Part shown: one piece after another, positions 1 through 5,015 of the stretch | Numbering within the stretch: the first letter of the stretch is position 1 | How the letters are laid out: every line of letters begins with the position of its first letter | Source of the DNA: an uncultured Eubacteriales bacterium | Lineage (GTDB): Bacteria; Bacillota_A; Clostridia; Oscillospirales; CAG-272 | Reading direction: 5' to 3' | NCBI GenBank assembly: GCA_900557635.1 | Contig: USTB01000084.1 | Location: 1 to 5,015 of the forward strand | Length of the DNA stretch: 5,015 nucleotides | Notes under the pieces: model-generated | The model's database searches: none | What the model saw: only the letters and a program-made list of their open reading frames with translations | What the model was told of the DNA's origin: nothing | Made by a program: the position numbers and the translations under genes

Positions 1-438
1 CCCCTCGGCGGCTCCCGCCGCCGAAAGCTGTTCGTATGTTGCGTCGCACAGCTCGGTCAGAGATTTTCCCAGCGCATAGCTCGGGTGATCCCACAGAGGC
101 TCCATGGCGACGTTCTGCCACAGCACCCGCCCGTTCTCGTCGCAGATGAAAACGGGTGCCGTAAACAAGCCCGCAAGCTCTAACGTATAATTGCCCGCAA
201 GCGGGATCTGTAATTTTTTCGCCTTACCCGAGCCGGGAATGTGGGACGCAAACACAAATGCGCCGAGCATAGCCGCAGGGTACAGAAGCAGAATGATCAC
301 AAGGCGCAAAAGCACGCCTCGCGGTCCGTCTGACGGAAGGACGGCAAGCACGATCAAAAACACAAGGGAGACCGCAACGAAGCTCAGAAGCATGCGTTTG
401 GACTTATGTGTGAGAAATTGCCGTATCAAATCTTTCAT
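1..438 (-). CDS. gdpP: GdpP-like cyclic-di-AMP phosphodiesterase, N-terminal part (truncated by window edge)
   Basis: The frame is open from an ATG at 438 to base 1 (146 codons) with no stop, so the gene continues outside the window. The visible part has a basic N-terminus (MKDLIRQFLTHKSKR), a membrane helix at about residues 16-34, a second at about 42-66, and then a PAS-like start from about residue 92 (PVFICDENGRVLWQN). Known GdpP (YybT) proteins have two membrane helices, a PAS domain, a degenerate GGDEF domain and a DHH/DHHA1 phosphodiesterase that hydrolyses cyclic di-AMP; only the first two parts are seen here. The call leans on the neighbour: a YybS-like gene ends 32 bases upstream, the order found in Bacillus (yybS-yybT). 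A Shine-Dalgarno-like GAGGA (449-453) lies 10 bases before the ATG, slightly far. An ATG closer to it, at 448, opens a frame that stops after 14 codons. The alternative is another membrane PAS sensor, such as a histidine kinase; the catalytic part is needed to decide. Confidence 0.62.
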   Translation of the reverse strand, partial: MKDLIRQFLTHKSKRMLLSFVAVSLVFLIVLAVLPSDGPRGVLLRLVIILLLYPAAMLGAFVFASHIPGSGKAKKLQIPLAGNYTLELAGLFTAPVFICDENGRVLWQNVAMEPLWDHPSYALGKSLTELCDATYEQLSAAGAAEG

Positions 439-470
439 AAATGTTCATTCCTCGCAGGTCGATAAGATAA

Positions 471-1436
471 TCACTGACCGGAGCGTTGTTTATAGCGGAG
501 CCAGACGCCCACAAGCGTAATCACGGCGCCGTGCACCGCAAGCACCAGAACGGCTACCGGCGTATAGAGAATGAAACCGAGAATAAGAAGCGCCGCCGTG
601 AGCGGGGAAAAGCGGATCACTCTTCCGTCCGGACCGATCCTGCGCATGGCGACGGCACCGAGTCCCACCGACATACAGTAGGGCGCCAAAAGCAGGAGAA
701 GGATCTCTCCGGTCACCGCCGCCGCACTGCCGCCTCCGAACACGGCGCACAGGATCGATAGCAGAAACACGACCGCGCCGACGGGGGAAATGCCGATCCG
801 CCAAGGGGTCGCGGGAACCACGCGCCGCCCGAACGCCGGAGCGGGCAGGGAGAGAAGGCAGGATGCCAGAATGCCGAAAAATGAGCACAGTGCGCCGAAC
901 GAGCCGATGAGCAGGATGCGGAAAAGCGCCCACACGGACTGCGGAATCTGTTCGGTCAGTCCCGCGGCGCTCAGTGCGTTTTCGGCAAGGTCGCGGAGCT
1001 GTGTTTCAAGATCGGTGAGAACTGTGCCGTCCAGCTTCCCGAAGCGCAGATACAGGGAAAGGGCAAACCACCCCGCAAGCAGTACGGCGAATACGGCGGC
1101 ATAGACTGCAGAGCAGACCGATTTGGAGGCGCTTCGGCGGCAGGCGACCGTCAGCACGGCGGCAAGCGGCACGGCAAATATTACAGGCAGTGCGTCAAAC
1201 GCGCTTTGCAGGATCCACGCGTCCACGGCGTAAAAAAGCAGGGGTGACAGAAGCAGAAGAACGTTCCCCGCATACAGCACGGCATAGGCGCACAGGGCAC
1301 TGCCCACGGCAAGGAGCACGGGAAACAGCACGCCCGAGGTGAGGACACCGACAAAGGCAAACAGTCCGCCCACAAGGCTCAAAAGAATCGGAGCACAGCG
1401 GGGAAGCTGACGTTCGGGACGATTGGAAGTTTCCAT
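471..1436 (-). CDS. yybS: YybS-like DUF2232 multipass membrane protein
   Basis: This 321-residue protein is almost entirely hydrophobic. Membrane segments can be read at about residues 16-33, 36-56, 58-75, 82-98, 108-130, 168-195, 218-233, 240-262 and 277-309 (the last may be two). A more polar stretch at about 131-165 separates the two halves. The length is close to that of Bacillus YybS (about 310), and the C-terminal layout (PWRI..SP, paired helices, a short polar turn IGPDGRVIRFSP, then the last hydrophobic hairpin) resembles DUF2232 proteins. The molecular function of this family is not established; a transport-like role in the cytoplasmic membrane is only a guess. The start is supported by AAAGGA seven bases before the ATG and a promoter further upstream. 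It is the first gene of a likely two-gene operon with the GdpP-like gene, 32 bases apart. The family call is from fold pattern and context rather than a catalytic motif. Confidence 0.72.
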   Translation of the reverse strand: METSNRPERQLPRCAPILLSLVGGLFAFVGVLTSGVLFPVLLAVGSALCAYAVLYAGNVLLLLSPLLFYAVDAWILQSAFDALPVIFAVPLAAVLTVACRRSASKSVCSAVYAAVFAVLLAGWFALSLYLRFGKLDGTVLTDLETQLRDLAENALSAAGLTEQIPQSVWALFRILLIGSFGALCSFFGILASCLLSLPAPAFGRRVVPATPWRIGISPVGAVVFLLSILCAVFGGGSAAAVTGEILLLLLAPYCMSVGLGAVAMRRIGPDGRVIRFSPLTAALLILGFILYTPVAVLVLAVHGAVITLVGVWLRYKQRSGQ

Positions 1437-1462
1437 ACCAAATTCCTTTCACGGATATTCAT

Positions 1463-1492
1463 ACTATAATATCATATATCGGGCGTTGTAAA
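1463..1492 (-). promoter_or_regulatory. SigmaA-type promoter for the yybS-gdpP operon
   Basis: Read on the minus strand, TTTACA (1487-1492) is followed after 18 bases by TATAGT (1463-1468), each one base from the consensus -35 and -10. Overlapping alternatives for the -10 exist in the same AT-rich stretch (TATTAT, 15-base spacing). The start of transcription would fall about 20 bases before the ATG, leaving room for the AAAGGA ribosome site. The AT-rich island stands out from the GC-rich surroundings. Confidence 0.6.
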
Positions 1493-1574
1493 GTGACGGA
1501 CGCATAAATTCACATTCATTTTACACGGAAAAGCCGACGGTGTTCTCCTGTCGCCCCTTTCGGAATCGGGCGGC

Positions 1575-1603
1575 TCATGTTACGCAAACGCGCCGCATAC
1601 AAT
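1575..1603 (+). promoter_or_regulatory. Candidate SigmaE-like (mother-cell) promoter for the flavin reductase gene
   Basis: TCATGTT (1575-1581) and CATACAAT (1596-1603) are separated by 14 bases. As I recall it, the Bacillus SigmaE consensus is KMATATT, 13-15 bases, CATACAHT; this site matches 6 of 7 at -35 and all 8 at -10. There is no credible SigmaA -35 at the right distance from the TACAAT core. Transcription would begin near 1610, about 63 bases before the ATG. This is inference from one motif; a chance match in a 236-base spacer is possible. Confidence 0.4.
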
Positions 1604-1612
1604 TTTTGTGAC

Positions 1613-1635
1613 CGATCCTTCCGTGCGGAGGATCG
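1613..1635 (+). other. Stem-loop / dyad in the flavin reductase leader
   Basis: CGATCCT (1613-1619) pairs perfectly with AGGATCG (1629-1635). With one bulged T the stem can extend by two more C-G pairs, closing a GTGC loop. It sits at or just after the predicted transcription start near 1610. It could be a leader hairpin or a DNA operator; no T-run follows, so it is not a terminator. Confidence 0.4.
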
Positions 1636-1644
1636 AAAATATCG

Positions 1645-1658
1645 GCGGTGGTTACCGC
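1645..1658 (+). other. Small hairpin directly before the ribosome binding site
   Basis: GCGGT (1645-1649) pairs with ACCGC (1654-1658) around a four-base GGTT loop. It ends two bases before the AAAGG ribosome site (1661-1665) of the flavin reductase gene. The stem is only five pairs, so it may be chance in GC-rich DNA. Confidence 0.25.
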
Positions 1659-1672
1659 GGAAAGGCGGGCTT

Positions 1673-2185
1673 ATGCAGGAGTATCGAATTGCCGATCCCA
1701 TGACCCTTCGGGAATCCTTTATCGGAAGCATCGGAAGGGAGGGAATGCTGATCTGCGCGGCGACGTCCGACGGCGCGCCCAATCCCATGACGGCGACATG
1801 GGGCGGCGTGGGCTTTATGTGGGGGCGTCCCGTTTTCTGGTGCGCGGTGCGTCCGTGCCGCTATACCTATACGCTGCTTGAGACGCAGGACGCTGTCTCC
1901 CTTTCGTTTTACGGCGAGGCGGGACGCGCCGCCCTTGCTTATTGCGGCACGCACAGCGGCAGAGACACGGACAAGGTGCGCGGCGCGGGACTGACGCCGA
2001 TGCGGGACGGCGATTTTTTCTTTTTCGAGGGTGCGCGTCTGGTGCTGGAGGGACGGAAGCTCTATGCCGACACCCTGCGTCCGGAGGGCTTTTGCGACGC
2101 GCGCATCCCGTCGGACGCCTATTCGCAGGGCGAATATCATAAGCTGTATTTCTGTGAGGTGCAAAAGGTGTTGGTCGCCCGCTGA
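1673..2185 (+). CDS. Flavin reductase-like (flavoredoxin family) FMN-binding protein
   Basis: This 170-residue protein matches the compact flavoredoxin branch of the flavin reductase-like family (split-barrel FMN-binding fold). These cytoplasmic, usually dimeric proteins bind FMN and pass electrons from NAD(P)H or other donors; the physiological partner is usually unknown and cannot be read here. Family-typical segments are NPMTATWGG (about residues 37-45) and RPCRYTYTLL (60-69), which line the flavin phosphate and ring, and the signature YCGTHSGRDTDK (90-101), followed by AGLTPM and the C-terminal YHKLYFCEVQKVLV strand. The length is normal for the family. The frame is open upstream to an ATG at 1577, but homology begins only near MQEYRIADPM, and AAAGG (1661-1665) lies seven bases before the ATG at 1673, so that start is chosen. 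The longer version would also overlap the predicted promoter and hairpins. The gene stands alone, divergent from yybS, and probably has its own promoter. Confidence 0.88.
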   Translation: MQEYRIADPMTLRESFIGSIGREGMLICAATSDGAPNPMTATWGGVGFMWGRPVFWCAVRPCRYTYTLLETQDAVSLSFYGEAGRAALAYCGTHSGRDTDKVRGAGLTPMRDGDFFFFEGARLVLEGRKLYADTLRPEGFCDARIPSDAYSQGEYHKLYFCEVQKVLVAR

Positions 2186-2207
2186 ACGGTGATCTGCGGG
2201 GAATTTT
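2178..2207 (+). terminator. Weak terminator-like hairpin after the flavin reductase gene
   Basis: CCCGC (2178-2182) can pair with GCGGG (2196-2200) across the stop codon, with a 13-base loop that allows two further inner pairs. It is followed by GAATTTTCC, so the T-run is only four long. A competing hairpin TGCGG/CCGCA (2195-2212) shares the same bases. The location between a stop codon and a fresh promoter suits a terminator, but the structure is poor. Confidence 0.28.
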
Positions 2208-2238
2208 CCGCATGCACGGTGCGCGGGAGCGGCGGGTC

Positions 2239-2267
2239 TTGATTTTTCGGGAGACGTATGCTACAAT
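2239..2267 (+). promoter_or_regulatory. SigmaA-type promoter with extended -10 for the dockerin-SpoIID gene
   Basis: TTGATT (2239-2244), a 17-base spacer and TACAAT (2262-2267) match the housekeeping consensus at 4 of 6 and 5 of 6 positions with ideal spacing. TG at 2259-2260, one base before the -10, gives an extended -10 element. Transcription would start near 2274, leaving an untranslated leader of about 55 bases before the GTG at 2329. Confidence 0.75.
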
Positions 2268-2314
2268 AGAAAAAAACCTTATGGAACTTCAGCACGGCTC
2301 TGACACCGGATTCC

Positions 2315-2320
2315 GGAGGA
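2315..2320 (+). promoter_or_regulatory. Ribosome binding site that selects the GTG start at 2329
   Basis: GGAGGA lies eight bases before GTG 2329 and only two before an in-frame GTG at 2323, so 2329 is the favoured start. An ATG at 2321 is followed at once by a stop. An in-frame ATG at 2281 has no Shine-Dalgarno sequence and lies only about seven bases after the predicted transcript start. Confidence 0.75.
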
Positions 2321-2328
2321 ATGTGATT

Positions 2329-5015
2329 GTGAAAGATCTGAAACGAAAAATCGCGGCATTGCTTGCAGTGCTTATGCTCACGGCACCGTTGCAAACGGTA
2401 TTTGCCGTCGGGGATTATTCCGAGGAGGAGATCGTCCCGCCGCAAAGCTCGGAGGCGGTCTGTCCCGACGGGGAGGAGGATTCCGCCCCGAACGGAGACC
2501 CGTCGCCGAACGCCGCGCTCCCCGCTCTTTATCCCGAGCCGCTGTACGGCGATCTGAACGGGAACGGCATCCTCGATTCCAACGATGCCGCGCTCCTGCG
2601 CACGGCGTATCTGACGCCCGACACCGCAGACGGCGAAGCCCTCTCTCTGTGTGATTTCAACGGGAACGGCTATCCGGATTCCAACGATTACATCGTACTG
2701 CGGCGCGCGCTTCTGCAAATGACTCCGTCGCCGATCTCGGTCAGCGCGGGACTTCTGTATGAGCTGAACACGGCGGGAACGGGCTATGTCGTGGTCGGCA
2801 TGGGCACCTGCACTGCCGTCCGTCTGAGCATCCCCGCATCGTATCGCGGGCTTCCCGTCACCGAGATCGGAGAATCCGCATTTCTGAACTGCGCATCCCT
2901 GACCTCCGTCCGCATTCCGGAGAGCGTGACCGCCGTGGGCGGCGGCGCGTTCATCGGGTGCACCGGTCTGCGTGCCGTTTACTATGCGGGTACGGGCGAC
3001 GCGTGGTGCAATATCTACTTTGCCGACGATACCTCGAACCCCGTGACGCGGGCGGGCGTTCTCTACTGCGCGGGAACGCTTCTGACCGAGCTGACCGTGG
3101 CGGACGGCAGACAGATGATCCGCGACTACGCCCTTTCGGGCAACCTCTGCCTGCAAAGCGTTCATTTCCCTGATTCGCTTGTACATATCGGCGCAGATGC
3201 CTTTTCGGGCTGTGCGAACCTGACCTCGATCCACTTTGGCACGGGGCAGACCTCCGTTTCGGCAAACGCATTTCGCGGCTGTTCGGGCATTTCCTCGCTG
3301 ATCTTTCCCGCAGTCTCCTTCATCGGCGGCGGCGCCTTCGCGGACTGCACCGGACTGCAGACGGTCTACTATCTCGGCAGTGCGGCGCAGTGGAACGCCA
3401 TGAGCGTGGGCGAATCAAACGAGCCGCTCACCGGCGCATCCCGAAGCTATTATTCCCAGGAAAAACCGACGCAAACAGGGGATTCCTACTGGTACTACGG
3501 GGCGGACGGCTCTCCCGTTTTGTGGGTGATCGAGGACGATTTTGAGGACGTGAAGGTGGCGGTGGGACTGATGTATGCCGACGACGTCACCGTGGATTTT
3601 GACGTCCGCGCCACCGGCGGCTTCACACTGGGTCAGATCTGGCTCACCGGCTCCGAAAAGCGGAATTATTCGGTGCTGTGGGAGCTGTATGAATCTTATA
3701 TTACCGCCGTGCCCGAAGCCAATCTCAAGCCCGGCTACGACTACGCCACCGACGGCAACGTGGCTGTGGGCGCGTACAACGTGCAGATGCTCTGTGACTC
3801 CCGCTGGGAGGTGGAATGGGTCATCCCGCGCTGGAACGCCGTTCTTGCCGCCTACGGGAAATATGCCATCGCATCTTATATCAACGGCTCGTTCGCCGTC
3901 CGCGCAGGTGCGTGCGCCGATACGGCGTCGGCACAAGCCGTCATGGATGTGCTCACACAGGCGGGTTACGGCGGTCTTACCCTGACACAGCCCTCCTCCA
4001 CCGCCGTTTCGGTGGTGAATCCCGAAAACAATCAGGTGCTGTTCACCTACGACGGCGGCACCGACTCCACGCTCGGTATGACGGCGCGTCAGAACGGCCC
4101 GTCCGAGTATTTCCTGCGGACTCCCGCAAACAATACATACCGCGGCGTGTTCCAGTTCACACGGTACGGAAACGGCGTGGCGCTCACCAATGTGCTTCCG
4201 CTCGAGGACTATATTCTCGGCGTGGTGACATGGGAGATCAGCGCAAGCTGGCCCGACGAGGCACTCAAGACCTTCTCGGTCGCCGCACGGACGCTTGCCT
4301 ATGCCGGAATTCAGCACTCCAAGCACGCAACCTTTGATGTGTGCTGTACTACCTGCTGTCAGGTGTATCGCGGCATGAACCGTGTAACTCAGCGTGTGAT
4401 CGACGCAGGCACGGCGACGCGCGGTCAGATCCTGACCTATGCCTCCAACGGGAAATACTACATCGCCACCGCCGCATATTCTTCCTCTATGGGCGGCGTC
4501 ACCGGAAGCGCCGCGGCGGCGTGGAGCTCGGCGGGCGCTTTCTATCTTACACCAGTTTGCACACCGTGGGAGCGCTATCAAAGCGTTTCGCGCGGGACGT
4601 GGAGCATCGAGTATACGCCCGCAAAGCTTGGCAACCGTCTCAGGCAGTATTACCCCGCGCTGACGGGAGACATCAGGAGTGTGGATATCGTGTCCTATGC
4701 GCCCGATTCCACCTATGTTCGGGAGGTATCCGTGACCGATGTGAACGGCAACAGCGTCATAATCATCGGCGGCGACAGGATCCGCACCCGTCTCGGACTG
4801 TACAGTGCGAACTTCGTTGCGGGCTATGCCGGTACTTCGGTGTACCGCTATGATTATGTCCTGCGCGATCAGAAGGCACAGGAATTCTTCACGGGGACAG
4901 CGTACCCGTTGGCGGAGGTCAACGCCGCGCTTGCCGAGGCGGGACTGCCGCTCATGGAGGCGGACACGCGGGATCAGCCGTATTCGGCGAACAATCTGCC
5001 CGATATCGTGTCCAT
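2329..5015 (+). CDS. Secreted dockerin, BspA-type LRR and SpoIID/LytB domain protein (truncated by window edge)
   Basis: The frame is open for 895 codons to the right edge with no stop. Residues 1-26 form a signal peptide (KRK, then IAALLAVLMLTAPL; cleavage probably after VFA), followed by an acidic, proline-rich linker. Residues 73-129 are a type I dockerin with two calcium-binding loops, which bind cohesin domains of a scaffold. Residues about 164-360 are BspA-like leucine-rich repeats (units such as AF.GC..L..V..P). Residues about 402-600 start with VKVAVGLMY, a pattern seen ahead of SpoIID domains, and include a stretch (SFAVRAGACADTASAQAV) that may be SPOR-like. Residues about 605-831 are a SpoIID/LytB domain: LPLEDYILGVVTWEIS (624-639) carries the expected catalytic glutamate, E636; then AARTLAYA, DVCCTTCCQVYRG (670-682) and YSSSMGG (717-723). 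SpoIID enzymes are lytic transglycosylases that cleave peptidoglycan glycan strands. The family's later glycine-rich GHGVGMSQ-type segment is not seen and may lie beyond the edge. The dockerin suggests a surface or cellulosome-like role rather than the forespore engulfment machinery. Confidence 0.9.
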   Translation, partial: MKDLKRKIAALLAVLMLTAPLQTVFAVGDYSEEEIVPPQSSEAVCPDGEEDSAPNGDPSPNAALPALYPEPLYGDLNGNGILDSNDAALLRTAYLTPDTADGEALSLCDFNGNGYPDSNDYIVLRRALLQMTPSPISVSAGLLYELNTAGTGYVVVGMGTCTAVRLSIPASYRGLPVTEIGESAFLNCASLTSVRIPESVTAVGGGAFIGCTGLRAVYYAGTGDAWCNIYFADDTSNPVTRAGVLYCAGTLLTELTVADGRQMIRDYALSGNLCLQSVHFPDSLVHIGADAFSGCANLTSIHFGTGQTSVSANAFRGCSGISSLIFPAVSFIGGGAFADCTGLQTVYYLGSAAQWNAMSVGESNEPLTGASRSYYSQEKPTQTGDSYWYYGADGSPVLWVIEDDFEDVKVAVGLMYADDVTVDFDVRATGGFTLGQIWLTGSEKRNYSVLWELYESYITAVPEANLKPGYDYATDGNVAVGAYNVQMLCDSRWEVEWVIPRWNAVLAAYGKYAIASYINGSFAVRAGACADTASAQAVMDVLTQAGYGGLTLTQPSSTAVSVVNPENNQVLFTYDGGTDSTLGMTARQNGPSEYFLRTPANNTYRGVFQFTRYGNGVALTNVLPLEDYILGVVTWEISASWPDEALKTFSVAARTLAYAGIQHSKHATFDVCCTTCCQVYRGMNRVTQRVIDAGTATRGQILTYASNGKYYIATAAYSSSMGGVTGSAAAAWSSAGAFYLTPVCTPWERYQSVSRGTWSIEYTPAKLGNRLRQYYPALTGDIRSVDIVSYAPDSTYVREVSVTDVNGNSVIIIGGDRIRTRLGLYSANFVAGYAGTSVYRYDYVLRDQKAQEFFTGTAYPLAEVNAALAEAGLPLMEADTRDQPYSANNLPDIVS
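2545..2715 (+). repeat. Duplicated dockerin calcium-binding segment
   Basis: Two copies of about 69 bases (2545-2613 and 2647-2715) encode the two dockerin halves, 102 bases apart. Both contain AACGGGAACGGC (2557-2568 and 2659-2670) and GATTCCAACGAT (2575-2586 and 2677-2688). Each 12-residue loop has acidic or amide ligands at positions 1, 3, 5, 9 and 12: D75, N77, N79, D83, D86 and D109, N111, N113, D117, D120. Each is followed by a helix (AALLRTAYL; YIVLRRALL) that would carry the cohesin-recognition residues. Confidence 0.85.
2818..3408 (+). repeat. BspA-type leucine-rich repeat region
   Basis: The encoded residues 164-360 contain repeated units of roughly 23 residues with the pattern I..AF..C..L..V..P. 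The unit cysteines are C188, C211, C295, C318 and C340, preceded by AF or SAF. Two units end in a variant seen in many such proteins: AVYYAGTGDAW (216-226) and TVYYLGSAAQW (345-355). A non-repeat insertion of about 35 residues (about 227-262) separates the second and third units. BspA-type repeats act as surface adhesion or protein-binding scaffolds; the ligand is unknown. Confidence 0.82.

Noticed and set aside
486..1104. Plus-strand open frames opposite the YybS-like gene
   Set aside because: The minus strand encodes a coherent multipass membrane protein with promoter and ribosome site; the plus-strand products are charged, low-complexity shadows.
1465..1470. TATAAT on the plus strand as a promoter for the flavin reductase
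   Set aside because: No acceptable -35 hexamer lies 16-18 bases upstream. The hexamer is part of the AT-rich minus-strand promoter.
1532..1575. Possible larger RNA fold (AGCCG/CGGCT with inner CGCCC/GGGCG) upstream of the SigmaE-like site
   Set aside because: The two stems compete for the same bases and no known riboswitch core or terminator T-run is present. In GC-rich spacer DNA such short pairings are expected.
1577..1672. 32-codon N-terminal extension of the flavin reductase
   Set aside because: The extra residues are basic and unlike the family, have no ribosome site, and overlap the predicted promoter and leader hairpins. The ATG at 1673 has AAAGG at a good distance.
1652..2213. Minus-strand open frames of 170 and 132 codons antisense to the flavin reductase
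   Set aside because: The plus strand encodes a clear flavoredoxin with signature motifs; the antisense products are arginine- and proline-rich with no known pattern.
2137..3234. 365-codon open frame on the minus strand
   Set aside because: It lies antisense to the dockerin and LRR part of the plus-strand gene, whose domains are unmistakable. Its translation is rich in arginine and glycine with no recognisable domain, and it has no convincing ribosome site or promoter.
3415..4581. 388-codon open frame on the minus strand
   Set aside because: It is antisense to the SpoIID gene. The open frame arises from the GC-rich codon pattern of the plus strand, and the product (rich in H, G, R and C) resembles no family.
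3816..4853. Plus-strand open frames of 173 and 170 codons (3816-4337, 4341-4853)
   Set aside because: They are out of frame with the SpoIID coding sequence, which is uninterrupted through the same bases. They are shadows, not frameshifted pieces.

Overview
The window looks like a chromosomal segment from a GC-rich, spore-forming-lineage Firmicute, most likely a Clostridia member of the Oscillospiraceae/Ruminococcaceae type. This is inference from gene content. A YybS-like membrane gene followed by a GdpP-like gene is a classic Firmicutes pair. A secreted protein combining a dockerin, BspA-type leucine-rich repeats and a SpoIID domain fits gut or rumen Clostridia. No rRNA, tRNA, CRISPR array, insertion sequence or phage gene is visible.

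Layout: two minus-strand genes and two plus-strand genes diverge from an intergenic region at about 1437-1672. On the minus strand, a promoter near 1463-1492 reads leftward into a YybS/DUF2232 multipass membrane protein (471-1436). After 32 bases comes the N-terminal part of a GdpP-like protein (1-438), with two membrane helices and the start of a PAS-like domain, cut by the left edge. GdpP enzymes degrade cyclic di-AMP, so this is probably a housekeeping signalling operon.

On the plus strand, a 170-residue flavoredoxin-type flavin reductase (1673-2185) lies behind a leader that contains a good match to a sporulation SigmaE-type promoter and two small hairpins. A weak terminator-like hairpin follows its stop. 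A separate, strong SigmaA-type promoter with an extended -10 (2239-2267) then drives a very large gene that starts with GTG at 2329 and is still open at the right edge (at least 895 codons). Its product has, in order, a signal peptide, a type I dockerin, BspA-like leucine-rich repeats, a linking region that may be SPOR-like, and a SpoIID/LytB (peptidoglycan lytic transglycosylase) domain.

Both edge genes are real but truncated by the window. Several long open frames antisense to the large gene are shadows of its GC-rich codons. The most notable item is the dockerin-LRR-SpoIID architecture, which puts a sporulation-type wall-cleaving domain on a protein apparently made for docking to a cohesin scaffold, with an unusual four-cysteine version of the SpoIID metal-site motif.
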